Both the position numbers and the translations under genes were made by a program. DNA of 64,000 bases from Poriferisodalis sp965221195 (lineage in GTDB: Bacteria; Actinomycetota; Acidimicrobiia; Acidimicrobiales; Poriferisodalaceae). The notes beneath the pieces were generated by a model, which made no database searches, was not told the origin of the DNA, and saw nothing but the letters and a program-made list of their open reading frames with translations. Positions 17,731 through 26,213 of this stretch are shown in pieces. The DNA lies in assembly GCA_965221195.1 (NCBI GenBank), contig OZ244864.1, positions 1,798,001 through 1,862,000 of the forward strand, read 5' to 3'. The stretch's first letter is position 1. Each line of letters opens with the position of its first letter.

Positions 17731-18657
17731 GTGTCTGCTGGGCTGGCGATCCCCGCTGAGGATTACTTGGTCTGGCTGTCTAACGAACGAGGTCGGGCGG
17801 CGCGCACCGTTGCGTCTTACCGGGCTGACCTTGACGCGTTCTCGGCGTGGCTGTCCCAGCGGGGATCCGATTTGTTGGCGGCCACCTCGGGCGATATCGC
17901 TACTTACCTCGCGTATCTGCGCGATGACCTCGGACGTGCGCCCTCGACAGTTGCTCGAGCTGCGGTGAGCCTGCGTGGTTTGTACCGATTTCTTGCTGCG
18001 GAAGACCTCGCGTTGTCTGATGTTGCGGGCCGCCTTGATGTGCCGCGGGTGCCGGCTGGTCTGCCACGAGCGTTGCGTCCTAGCCAAGTTGTTGACCTGC
18101 TGGGGGCTGTGGTTGGTGACGATCCGCTGGCGCGACGGGACCGAGCGATCCTGGAGGTGCTTTACGGCATGGGGCTGCGCGCCAGCGAACTGTCGGCGCT
18201 GTCGTTGGGCGACGTGGACTTAGATGAGCGGCTAGCGAAGGTGTGGGGTAAGGGAGGAAAAGAGCGGGTCGTGCCGGTGGGTCGGCACGCAGCTGTCGCA
18301 GTGGGGGAGTGGTTGAGTGGCGCTGGTCGGGATGCCTTGACACCTGCTGCTTGGCGCTCCCGCGACGATGCTGTGGCGCTCTTTTTGAACCGCAGAGGCG
18401 GCCGGATTACCCGTCAAGGGGTTTGGCTGATTGTGCGACGTCACGGAGAACGGGTCGGTCTGGGACCGGACCAACTCACGACCCATGTGTTGCGGCATTC
18501 GTGCGCGACTCACATGCTGGACGGGGGCGCTGACATTCGCAGCGTGCAGGAGATGCTGGGCCATGTCTCAGTTTCCAGCACCCAGCGCTACACCGCAGTA
18601 TCCCAACAACGCCTCACCGAGGTGTACCGCCAAGCACACCCCCGCGCCCGCTACTAG
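17731..18657 (+). CDS. xerD: Tyrosine recombinase XerD
   Basis: Site-specific recombinase that resolves chromosome dimers at dif together with XerC. In 308 residues there is an N-terminal SAM-like DNA-binding domain (AEDYLVWLSNERGRAARTVASY) and a catalytic domain with the complete set: Arg in GLRASELS near 149, Lys in GKGGKERVVP near 173, HVLRHSCATH near 251-260, LGHVS near 276, and nucleophile Tyr in STQRYTAVS near 287. GTG starts 3 nt after pyrG. This is a housekeeping recombinase at its conserved position, so it is not evidence for a mobile element. A 13-bp duplication follows the stop. Confidence 0.95.
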   Translation: MSAGLAIPAEDYLVWLSNERGRAARTVASYRADLDAFSAWLSQRGSDLLAATSGDIATYLAYLRDDLGRAPSTVARAAVSLRGLYRFLAAEDLALSDVAGRLDVPRVPAGLPRALRPSQVVDLLGAVVGDDPLARRDRAILEVLYGMGLRASELSALSLGDVDLDERLAKVWGKGGKERVVPVGRHAAVAVGEWLSGAGRDALTPAAWRSRDDAVALFLNRRGGRITRQGVWLIVRRHGERVGLGPDQLTTHVLRHSCATHMLDGGADIRSVQEMLGHVSVSSTQRYTAVSQQRLTEVYRQAHPRARY

Positions 18658-18699
18658 GCCTTGCTACTAGGTCTTTGTTTTGTTTCGTGTTGTGTTGCG

Positions 18700-19731
18700 C
18701 TATTTCGGTAGGAAGCCCATTGCCTCTTTGGCGCGGGCGAGGGTGACGCATGCCACAGCCTCGGCCTTGTCGGCGCCGGTGCTGACGATGCGTGCAAGCT
18801 CGGCGGGGTCGGCATCTAGCTCGGTCTTGCGTGCCTTGATGGGTTCAAGCATGGTGATGACGGCCTCGGCCGTGTCGCTTTTGAGTGTGCCGTACTGGCT
18901 GTAGCCGACTGCTGCATCTGCGGGGCTGCGGCCCGTGGCGGCACCCAGAATGGACAGCAGATTTGAGACTCCCGGCTTGGCCTCGGGGTCGTAGCGAACC
19001 TCCGACTCTGAGTCGGTCACTGCTCGGGCGAACTTGCGGGCAATGTCGGCTGGTTTGTCGAAAATGCCGACCGATCCTTGCGGACTCTCCGCAGACTTAG
19101 ACATCTTTGCGGTGGGGTTCTGCAGATCCATGACGCGTGCACCGACAGCGGGGATAGCAGCATCGGGAACGACAAGCGTGTTCCCGTAGCGACTGTTGAA
19201 GCGCTGAGCTACGTCGCGCGTCAGCTCGAGATGTTGGCGCTGGTCGTCGCCCACCGGCACCCGGTCGGCATCGTAAATCAAGATGTCAGCGGCCATCAGA
19301 GCGGGATAGGTGAACAGGCCCGCTGAGACGTGATCGCCGCCTGTTTCGCTTTCTTCAGCGCTGCTGGCCTTGTCCCTGCTGGCCCTGTTCTTGCTTGCCT
19401 TGTCTTTGAACTGTGTCATTCGGCGCAGCTCGCCGAGCGACACAGTGCATTCGAGCAGCCATGACAGCTCGGTGTGTTGAGGCACATGGCTTTGGACGAA
19501 CAGCGTGCATACCTCAGGGTCAAGCCCGACTGACACCAGCGTGGCCATGGTGCCCAGCGTTGCGCTGCGCAGATGTTCGGGGCGCTGCTGGACGGTTACA
19601 GCGTGCAGATCAACCGCGCAGTAGAAAGCATCGGCGTCGTGCTGGTCAATCGCCCACTGGCGCAGCGCTCCGAGATAGTTGCCGAGGTGGACATCGCCGG
19701 TGGGCTGGATGCCTGAGAGCACTCGTGTCAT
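18700..19731 (-). CDS. trpS: Tryptophanyl-tRNA synthetase
   Basis: Charges tRNA-Trp. A class I synthetase of 343 residues with the HIGH-like motif in SGIQPTGDVHLGNYLGALRQW and KMSKS in TAKMSKSAESPQG. The ATG at 19731 (MTRVLSGIQPTG) is preferred over a start seven codons upstream because family members begin here and a TACCGT -10 box lies 8 nt before it. A hydrophilic lysine-rich insertion (FKDKASKNRASRDKASSAEES, about 110-130) replaces a short loop. Encoded opposite to xerD and scpA, this gene interrupts the mycobacterial xerD-parA-scpA order, and no parA is present here. Confidence 0.95.
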   Translation of the reverse strand: MTRVLSGIQPTGDVHLGNYLGALRQWAIDQHDADAFYCAVDLHAVTVQQRPEHLRSATLGTMATLVSVGLDPEVCTLFVQSHVPQHTELSWLLECTVSLGELRRMTQFKDKASKNRASRDKASSAEESETGGDHVSAGLFTYPALMAADILIYDADRVPVGDDQRQHLELTRDVAQRFNSRYGNTLVVPDAAIPAVGARVMDLQNPTAKMSKSAESPQGSVGIFDKPADIARKFARAVTDSESEVRYDPEAKPGVSNLLSILGAATGRSPADAAVGYSQYGTLKSDTAEAVITMLEPIKARKTELDADPAELARIVSTGADKAEAVACVTLARAKEAMGFLPK

Positions 19732-19745
19732 AGCTCCCGACGGTA
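19732..19745 (-). promoter_or_regulatory. Leaderless-type -10 box for trpS
   Basis: On the minus strand TACCGT (19745-19740) precedes the trpS ATG by 8 nt, giving an expected transcript that starts at or next to the start codon. Confidence 0.5.
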
Positions 19746-19842
19746 CCCGCACAAGCCCGCCGACTGTTCTGATTTATTTCTGATTTATTGGCTGACTGCT
19801 GGCTGTGGGCTGACTGTTGAGGTAGGAACCGTCGGGATGCGG

Positions 19843-19856
19843 TATCTTGGGGCCGC
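19843..19856 (+). promoter_or_regulatory. Leaderless-type -10 box for scpA
   Basis: TATCTT (19843-19848) lies 8 nt before the GTG start of scpA. It fits the TAnnnT pattern seen before several other first genes in the window. Confidence 0.5.
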
Positions 19857-20747
19857 GTGACCCACGAAGTTCGTTCCGATGTCTTCGTCGGCCCACTAGA
19901 TGTTCTGGTGAAGCTGGTGGTTTCCCAGGAAGTTGACATCTGGGAGGTGTCGCTGTCGCGTCTTGTGGACGATTTCGTTGCCGTTATGGTCGCGGCCGAG
20001 CCGACTGACGCTGCCGCCACTGCGTCGAGCAGCCATGACACTGCGTCGAGCAGCCATGACACTGCGTCGAGCAGCCAAGACACAGTGTCGTCTGGGGGCC
20101 GCTGCAGCGTTGATGTCGAAACGGCCAGCGAGTTTGCTCTGCTGGCGGCAACGCTGATAGAGCTGAAGTCCCGTCGGTTGCTGCCCGCACCGCCGGTCGA
20201 GTTCGACCTAGATGAAGAACTTGCGGCCTACGGCGCGCGCGACGCAGCGCTGAGCAAGCTGATCGAAGGCCAAACATTCGTTGGCGCGGCCCGGCTGATC
20301 CGCGAGCGGTGGGACACCGCAGCGATGCAATGGCCGCGCCGCGCTGGTCCCCAAGAGCGATTCGTTGCATTCGCACCTGACTTGGTTGAGGGCGCCACTC
20401 CTGACGATCTCGCCGTTGCGCTTGAGCGAGTGCTGGCACCTCAACCCGTGCCTCATGTTGACATCAGTCATCTGCGAGCCGCGGGCATCACGGTGGAAGA
20501 AGCGCTGTTGGAGACAACCCAACGTCTCACTGATGCCCAAGTCTTGACCTTCCGCGAACTCACTTCACATCTCAGCGAGCGCATCGTCGTCGTCGTGTAC
20601 TTCTTGGCGCTGTTGGAGCTGTTCGGATCTGGCCTAGTTGAACTTGAACAAGCAGAGCGTTTCGGCGACATCAAGGTGGAATGGACCGGAAGCGACGACG
20701 CAGTTCTGCCGGTCGTCGCGGACACTCGCTCTGAGGACGCTGCGTGA
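19857..20747 (+). CDS. scpA: Segregation and condensation protein A
   Basis: Kleisin subunit of the SMC-ScpAB condensin, needed for chromosome compaction and segregation. The 296-residue protein begins VTHEVRSDVFVGPLDVLVKLV and has the kleisin N-terminal helix DIWEVSLSRLVDDFV, the central VETASEFALLAATLIELKSRRLLP and a C-terminal winged helix (RIVVVVYFLALLELFGSGLVELEQ). Between the N-terminal helix bundle and VETASEF, residues about 55-75 consist of three 7-residue units TASSSHD from a 21-bp repeat, an unstructured insert between SMC-binding elements. It overlaps scpB by four bases. Confidence 0.93.
   Translation: MTHEVRSDVFVGPLDVLVKLVVSQEVDIWEVSLSRLVDDFVAVMVAAEPTDAAATASSSHDTASSSHDTASSSQDTVSSGGRCSVDVETASEFALLAATLIELKSRRLLPAPPVEFDLDEELAAYGARDAALSKLIEGQTFVGAARLIRERWDTAAMQWPRRAGPQERFVAFAPDLVEGATPDDLAVALERVLAPQPVPHVDISHLRAAGITVEEALLETTQRLTDAQVLTFRELTSHLSERIVVVVYFLALLELFGSGLVELEQAERFGDIKVEWTGSDDAVLPVVADTRSEDAA
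20019..20081. repeat. 21-bp tandem repeat, 3 units, inside scpA
   Basis: Units 20019-20039, 20040-20060 and 20061-20081 are identical except for one change (H to Q codon) in the last. They encode TASSSHD-type heptapeptides in frame. Confidence 0.95.
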
Positions 20748-21631
20748 GCGACGAAGACCTTGATCATCGTTCACAGAGCGGTCTGCGATTAGTCAGCGAC
20801 GAAGGACGCACGGTTGCCGAGTCTCCGCAGACTGACGCGTCGCCGTTTCACCCGTCGGTGCCGGATCGCAACAATCAAAGCGACGAACCCGATACGGGGT
20901 CCCAAAGCAGCGACAGCTCCAACCATGGTGACCGCTCCGACAATGCAGCGGATCTGCCTGCTGAGCTGGCTGGATCTGCGGTCGCAGACCTAGACGGGGA
21001 AGCCACTCCCGACGGCTCGCATGTGCCCAGTTCGCATGTACCCAGTGACCGTGACCTGTGCGCAGCCGTTGAAGCCGTGCTGATTGTGGCAACTGAGCCT
21101 GTTTCGGCTGAACTGCTCGCTTGCGTGACCGCAGCGCAGGTTGCTTCAGTCGAAGCTACTTGCGAGCAACTCGCCCGTGAATACGCCTCCGCCGGGCGAG
21201 GCTTCACGCTTGAGCGGATAGCGGGCGGCTACCAAGTGCTATCTGCTGCGTCCTGCGCGGAATACGTCGAGCGTTTCGTCGGTAGCCGACGCTCTCGGAG
21301 ACTGTCCGCTGCGGCGATGGAGACCTTGGCTGTGGTGGCTTACAAGCAGCCCATCTCTCGTACACAGATCAGCGCTGTTCGTGGAGTGAATGCCGACGGC
21401 GTGGTGCGCACCCTCACCGATCAGGGTTACATAGCCGAAGTTGGGCGCGACTTAGGTCCTGGCGCAGCTTCCCTGCTGGGAACTACCGACCTTTTTCTTG
21501 AACGGCTGGGTCTTGATGGTCTCGAAGATCTGCCGTCACTCGCAGGGCTCAGCGTCGATGCTGATGCCACCGAGGAGATGGACCGTCTGGCCGTCGGCGG
21601 GGTGCCGAGCGCGGGCGACCAGCGCGGTTAA
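20744..21631 (+). CDS. scpB: Segregation and condensation protein B
   Basis: Binds ScpA and completes the SMC condensin. The family core is present: LCAAVEAVLIVATEPVSAELL, SAAAMETLAVVAYKQPISRTQISAVRGVNADGVVRTL and GAASLLGTTDLFLERLGL, two winged-helix domains. The core is preceded by an unusually long acidic, low-complexity N-terminus of about 100 residues (QSGLRLVSDEGR...NDN/DRSDNAAD), including a short 15-bp duplication near 21016 (SHVPS). GTG at 20744 overlaps scpA. rluB follows 5 nt after the stop, as in mycobacteria (Rv1709-Rv1711). Confidence 0.92.
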   Translation: MSDEDLDHRSQSGLRLVSDEGRTVAESPQTDASPFHPSVPDRNNQSDEPDTGSQSSDSSNHGDRSDNAADLPAELAGSAVADLDGEATPDGSHVPSSHVPSDRDLCAAVEAVLIVATEPVSAELLACVTAAQVASVEATCEQLAREYASAGRGFTLERIAGGYQVLSAASCAEYVERFVGSRRSRRLSAAAMETLAVVAYKQPISRTQISAVRGVNADGVVRTLTDQGYIAEVGRDLGPGAASLLGTTDLFLERLGLDGLEDLPSLAGLSVDADATEEMDRLAVGGVPSAGDQRG

Positions 21632-21636
21632 CCGCA

Positions 21637-22449
21637 ATGGCGCCGGACTGTCCGCCCGACGGCAGTGAGCGTCTCCAAAAAGTGATGGCACGCGCAGGCG
21701 TGGCAAGTCGCCGTGCCTGTGAGGACTTGATCGCTGCGGGCCGCGTCACGGTCAATGGTGCAACAGGGGCCCTAGGCGACCGTGCGGTCTCTTCGGATCG
21801 CATTGAGGTTGACGGTGCTGTGGTGACTTGGGATCCGAGCGTGGTCCACTACCTCCTCAACAAGCCGTCCGGTGTGCTCAGCGCAGCGTCTGACAACCGA
21901 GGAAGGCGCTGCGTAACCGACTTGGTGCTGTCGTCTGAGCGCGTCTACCCCGTCGGTCGTCTTGATGCCGAAACGGAAGGGCTCATCATCGTGACCAACG
22001 ACGGCGAGCTAACGCATCGGCTGACGCATCCTCGCTGGGGAGTTGATAAGGAATATCTCGCCCACCTTGACGGTGTCCCCTCACCGGCAGCGCTGGCACG
22101 ACTGCGACGCGGAATAGAACTAGAAGACGGAATGACTGCGCCGGCGAAAGTGTCGATGCCCCAGCGGGCAATGTTGCGCATCGTGATCTCTGAGGGGCGC
22201 AACCGTCAAGTGCGTCGCATGTGCGAGGCCGTGGGACATCGGGTCCTGCGCTTGGTGCGTACTCGCATCGGACCTGTCGTCGATCCGGGTCTGCCCCCCG
22301 GTGAGCACCGAATGCTGAGTGCCGACGAGGTCCGACGGCTGCACCGCGCCGCCTCTCACAGCGGCAAGCAGCCGGCGTTGCGTCAAAGCGCAGTCGGCGA
22401 AGCGGGCAGACTCACGAGTGGCGATTCACACCGCGGGGAGTGCAGATGA
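21637..22449 (+). CDS. rluB: Large-subunit rRNA pseudouridine synthase (RluB type)
   Basis: Isomerises a uridine in 23S rRNA to pseudouridine. It has an N-terminal S4 domain (ERLQKVMARAGVASRRACEDLIAAGRVTVNG) and a catalytic domain with VGRLDAETEGLIIVTNDGELTHRLTHP, where the aspartate is the nucleophile. The RsuA/RluB motif EGRNRQVRRMCEAVGHRVLRLVRTRIGP follows. The 270-residue length includes a short hydrophilic tail. The final codons overlap the start of the next gene by ATGA, so expression is coupled. Confidence 0.93.
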   Translation: MAPDCPPDGSERLQKVMARAGVASRRACEDLIAAGRVTVNGATGALGDRAVSSDRIEVDGAVVTWDPSVVHYLLNKPSGVLSAASDNRGRRCVTDLVLSSERVYPVGRLDAETEGLIIVTNDGELTHRLTHPRWGVDKEYLAHLDGVPSPAALARLRRGIELEDGMTAPAKVSMPQRAMLRIVISEGRNRQVRRMCEAVGHRVLRLVRTRIGPVVDPGLPPGEHRMLSADEVRRLHRAASHSGKQPALRQSAVGEAGRLTSGDSHRGECR

Positions 22450-25400
22450 GCCTTGCACAGACGTACCAACTGTCGGGGCGGTACACCGACGACAGCGGCA
22501 CGACGTTTATGACCGGCCTGCAGGCGCTGGCCCGATTGCCCATCGAACAACTGCGAGCCGACCGCAGAGCCGGACTGCACACGGCGGCACTCATCTCGGG
22601 CTACCCGGGCTCACCACTCGGCGGCTACGACGCTGCCGTTGAGGCCGCACGGACGTCAACTGACCTGCCGGTTTTCCACACACCAGCCGTGAACGAAGAC
22701 CAAGCCGCTACGGCTGTGATGGGCAGCCAGTTGGCCACGACTCGGCCCGATGCCATCTACGACGGCGTTGTCGGCCTGTGGTACGGCAAGGCGCCCGGTG
22801 TTGACCGAGCATCGGACGCGCTGCGGCACGCCGTGTTCGCTGGCACAGACCCGGTTGGCGGCGCAGTAGCCATCGCAGGTGACGATCCTGCGGCCAAGAG
22901 TTCCACCATTCCTTCCAGCTCGGCTGGCACCTTGGCCGACCTCCACGTACCAGTGCTCTACCCCGGCACTCCGGCTGAAGCGCTCGATCTCGGTCGGCAC
23001 GCAATTGCGATGTCTCGCGCCACCGGCCTGTGGACTGGCCTAAAAATCGTGGCCGACGTTGCTGACGGCGCCGCGACTGTGCAGCTGGATCCCGACCGAT
23101 TCGACCCGGTCATCCCCAACGTTGACGGCATGCCGTACCGCCATGTTCCCGATGGACACCTGCTGACGCCGCACACGGTCGACATAGAGCGCGAGATCGT
23201 CGAGGTTCGTTACGAGTTGGCGATTGCCTACGCGGCCGCTAACCGCCTCAATGACGCCACAGTTGATCCCGCCGATGCTTGGATCGCGATTGTTGCGTCG
23301 GGCATCACCTATCGCGAGACACGCGAAGCGCTGAAGCGCCTTGGTCTGCGAAGCGACAGAGAACTCAGCGACGCTGGCATCCGTCTGGTGCGTATGGGCA
23401 TGCCCATCCCCTTCAGCGCAGAACGGGCCAGACACTTCGCACGCGATGTCACTGAACTGTTCGTGATTGAGGAGAAAAGTCCCAGCATCGAGTCGCTGCT
23501 CAAAGATGCTCTCTACAACCAGTCGCACCGTCCACGCATCGTCGGCAAGACCGATGAGCGTGACCGCGTGCTGCTCCCGGCGTTCGGTGCGCTCAGCGCC
23601 GACGACCTCACCGCTCCGCTCCGTAGCCGCCTTGAATCCCGCATCGGTGAGCGGCTGGTGCCCGCCAAGCCTGAGCGTGTGCGGATCGACCTACCTACGG
23701 CGTTGACACCCACCCAGAGCCGGTCGCCGTACTTCTGCTCTGGATGCCCTCACAATCGGTCCACCGAGGTACCCGACGGAGCGGTCGTAGGTGCCGGTAT
23801 CGGCTGTCACACGATGGCGCTGTTCATGGAACCCGAACGCGTTGGCGAGATCGTGAGCGTTACCTGCATGGGCCAAGAAGGCACGCAGTGGATCGGCATG
23901 TCACCTTTCGTCGAGACGCAGCACATCTTCCAAAACTTGGGAGACGGCACCTACTTCCACAGCGGCCAGTTGGCGATTGCTGGTGCTGTGGCTTCGGGGG
24001 TCAACATCACCTACAAGCTGCTGTGGAACAGGGCTGTTGCCATGACCGGCGGGCAAGACCCGGCGGGTTGGCTCGAAGTGCCCGATGTGGCTGCGGGACT
24101 GCTGGCGGGCGGCGCGGCCAAAGTGCTGATCACCACAGCCGACCCGGCGGCTTATCGCAGCCGTACGTTGCCGTCAGGCGTGGAGGTTTGGCATCGCGAC
24201 CGTCTCATAGAGGCCCAAGAGTTCCTCGCGGGCATCAAGGGTGTCACCGTGCTGATCCACGACCAGCAGTGTGCGGCTGAAGCCAGACGCGACCGCAAGC
24301 GCGGTACCCAACCAACACCAGCCACGCGGGTGCTGATCAACGAACGGATATGTGAGGGCTGCGGCGACTGTGGACGCAAAAGCAATTGCCTCTCAGTGCA
24401 GCCGATCGACACGTTCTTCGGGTCCAAAACGCAGATCGACCAAACTTCATGCAATTTCGACTATTCCTGCCTTGACGGCGACTGCCCTTCCTTCATCACT
24501 GTGCGCCAGCCCGGCCCGCTGCGCAGCGCTGTTGGACGCATGGTTGCGCCGTTGCGACGGCACCGTTCGACGAACAACGACACCGCAGAGCGTCCTGCGC
24601 CACCGACGGACCTAGCTGAACCGGTCAAAGTCACCAATCCCAAAGAAGTTTCGCTGCGTCTTTGCGGGATCGGCGGCACCGGAGTGGTGACCGTGAACCA
24701 GCTGCTGGGCACTGCTGCGATGTTCGACGGATTTGAGGTGAGAGGGCTCGACCAGATCGGCCTTTCACAAAAAGCCGGCACAGTGGTCGGCGATTTGCGG
24801 CTGCAGCGTCTTGGCAGTCCGGCCACGGGTCGTTTGGGCACCGGCCAAGCCGATGTGATCTTGGCGTTCGATCTGCTGGTGGCAGCCTCACCGGCCGGTC
24901 TTGACGTTGCCGACCCCAGCCGCACGATGGTGATCGGGTCGACGACACCCACACCGACCGGCGCGATGGTCGTTGACCCGAGCATCGACATGCCGTCGAC
25001 GCAGGAATTGCTTGAGCGAGTAGCGGCCGTCACTGCCGAAGGACGACGACACTGGGCTGATGTCGGCGAGCTGGTCACTGCGTTGTGCGGATCGGCAGTC
25101 ACCGCAAACGTGTTCGTGGTGGGCATGGCCGTCCAAGCGGGCGGCCTACCGATCACTCCATCCAGCGTGGAAGCAGCCATCGAACTCAACGGCGTCGCGG
25201 TCAACCAGAACCTCGCAGCGTTCCGCTGGGGCAGAGCACTGATCGCTGACCCTCACGCGGTGACCGCCGCGGTCGCCGCTGTGCGGCCAGCAGACCCCCA
25301 ACCCGCCGCACTTGGCGCTGTTGCCACCCTTGACACTGCGGCCGTGCCCCACACGCTTGCAATCAGTATCGACCAAGTCGCCGATGCTCTCAATAACGCA

Positions 25401-26120
25401 AGTAACGACGGGTTTGGCGACGAGCTACGAGCCAGTCTTCGCACCTATGTCGCTGAGCTGTGTGCTTACCAGTCGGAACGGCTAGCAGCAGAGTTCCTTG
25501 GCGCAGTAGAGCAAGTGGCCGCTGCCGATAGCCGTGCTGGAGACAGGACGGCCCGACTGACAGTGGCGTTCGCCGCCGGACTGTTCAAGCTCATGGCCTA
25601 CAAAGACGAATACGAAGTCGCCCGGCTCATGGGTGATCCGGGCGCGAATGCTGCCGCGCGTCGGCTTGCGGCAGTCCACGGCGGAGTGGTGTCATATCAG
25701 CTGCATCCGCCGCTGATGCGAGCCTTAGGGCGTACCGCCAAAATTGGTTTCTCAACTGCATGGCGTCCACTCTTCGCGTTGCTGGCGCGTGGCAAACGCC
25801 TGCGAGGGCGCTGGTACGACCCCTTCGGTCACACTGAGGTGCGTCGTGTTGAACGGGCGCTGGTCGGGGAGTACCGCACCGCTGTTGATGCGGCAGTGGC
25901 AGCGCTCGAGGTTGCCCAAGCGGACAAAGCAGCGGAGGAGGCAGCGAACACAAGCGCCGATCGGTGTGCCCGCTATGAGCAAGCGGTCGCTGTCTGTGAG
26001 CTAGCGGAACTGGTGCGAGGCTACGAAGACATCAAGATGGCAAACGTCAAGATTTTCCGCGCCGAGGTCGCTCAGCACCTGAGCGCTCTGGGCCCGCGCG
26101 CTCTGGGCCCGTCCGACTAA
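22446..26120 (+). CDS. Indolepyruvate:ferredoxin oxidoreductase, single-chain (fused) type
   Basis: A 1224-residue thiamine-pyrophosphate enzyme of aromatic amino acid catabolism, oxidising arylpyruvates to aryl-acyl-CoA with reduction of ferredoxin. Domain order: pyrimidine domain with SGYPGSPLGGYDAA near 52-65; pyrophosphate domain with CSGCPHNRST and GAGIGCHTM; an iron-sulfur region with CEGCGDCGRKSNC near 636-648 and further cysteines (SCNFDYSCLDGDCPSF); gamma domain opening GIGGTGVVTVNQLLG near 741-754; and a long C-terminal helical domain typical of fused actinobacterial and proteobacterial forms. ATG at 22446 overlaps the rluB stop. A 15-bp duplication (RALGP) ends the protein. Its location inside a chromosome-segregation operon is unusual. 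Confidence 0.93.
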   Translation: MSLAQTYQLSGRYTDDSGTTFMTGLQALARLPIEQLRADRRAGLHTAALISGYPGSPLGGYDAAVEAARTSTDLPVFHTPAVNEDQAATAVMGSQLATTRPDAIYDGVVGLWYGKAPGVDRASDALRHAVFAGTDPVGGAVAIAGDDPAAKSSTIPSSSAGTLADLHVPVLYPGTPAEALDLGRHAIAMSRATGLWTGLKIVADVADGAATVQLDPDRFDPVIPNVDGMPYRHVPDGHLLTPHTVDIEREIVEVRYELAIAYAAANRLNDATVDPADAWIAIVASGITYRETREALKRLGLRSDRELSDAGIRLVRMGMPIPFSAERARHFARDVTELFVIEEKSPSIESLLKDALYNQSHRPRIVGKTDERDRVLLPAFGALSADDLTAPLRSRLESRIGERLVPAKPERVRIDLPTALTPTQSRSPYFCSGCPHNRSTEVPDGAVVGAGIGCHTMALFMEPERVGEIVSVTCMGQEGTQWIGMSPFVETQHIFQNLGDGTYFHSGQLAIAGAVASGVNITYKLLWNRAVAMTGGQDPAGWLEVPDVAAGLLAGGAAKVLITTADPAAYRSRTLPSGVEVWHRDRLIEAQEFLAGIKGVTVLIHDQQCAAEARRDRKRGTQPTPATRVLINERICEGCGDCGRKSNCLSVQPIDTFFGSKTQIDQTSCNFDYSCLDGDCPSFITVRQPGPLRSAVGRMVAPLRRHRSTNNDTAERPAPPTDLAEPVKVTNPKEVSLRLCGIGGTGVVTVNQLLGTAAMFDGFEVRGLDQIGLSQKAGTVVGDLRLQRLGSPATGRLGTGQADVILAFDLLVAASPAGLDVADPSRTMVIGSTTPTPTGAMVVDPSIDMPSTQELLERVAAVTAEGRRHWADVGELVTALCGSAVTANVFVVGMAVQAGGLPITPSSVEAAIELNGVAVNQNLAAFRWGRALIADPHAVTAAVAAVRPADPQPAALGAVATLDTAAVPHTLAISIDQVADALNNASNDGFGDELRASLRTYVAELCAYQSERLAAEFLGAVEQVAAADSRAGDRTARLTVAFAAGLFKLMAYKDEYEVARLMGDPGANAAARRLAAVHGGVVSYQLHPPLMRALGRTAKIGFSTAWRPLFALLARGKRLRGRWYDPFGHTEVRRVERALVGEYRTAVDAAVAALEVAQADKAAEEAANTSADRCARYEQAVAVCELAELVRGYEDIKMANVKIFRAEVAQHLSALGPRALGPSD
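26083..26112. repeat. 15-bp duplication at the oxidoreductase C-terminus
   Basis: Two units gcgctctgggcccgc/t (26083-26097, 26098-26112) encode SALGPRALGP just before the stop. Confidence 0.85.
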
Positions 26121-26200
26121 GCGTCGCTCGCCTCAGCCGGACTCGCATCAGCCGGCGCCGCCGCTGCGCAGCCGCACTGAGGACGATCCGGCGCCATAGG

Positions 26201-26213
26201 TACCCTTCGTTAC
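26201..26213 (+). promoter_or_regulatory. Leaderless-type -10 box for tyrA
   Basis: TACCCT (26201-26206) precedes the GTG at 26214 by 7 nt. A weak -35-like TGAGGA lies 17 nt further upstream. This is probably the promoter of tyrA-aroA/cmk-plsC. Confidence 0.55.

Noticed and set aside
17731..18657. Integrase of a mobile element
   Set aside because: Sequence motifs and conserved position after pyrG identify it as housekeeping XerD.
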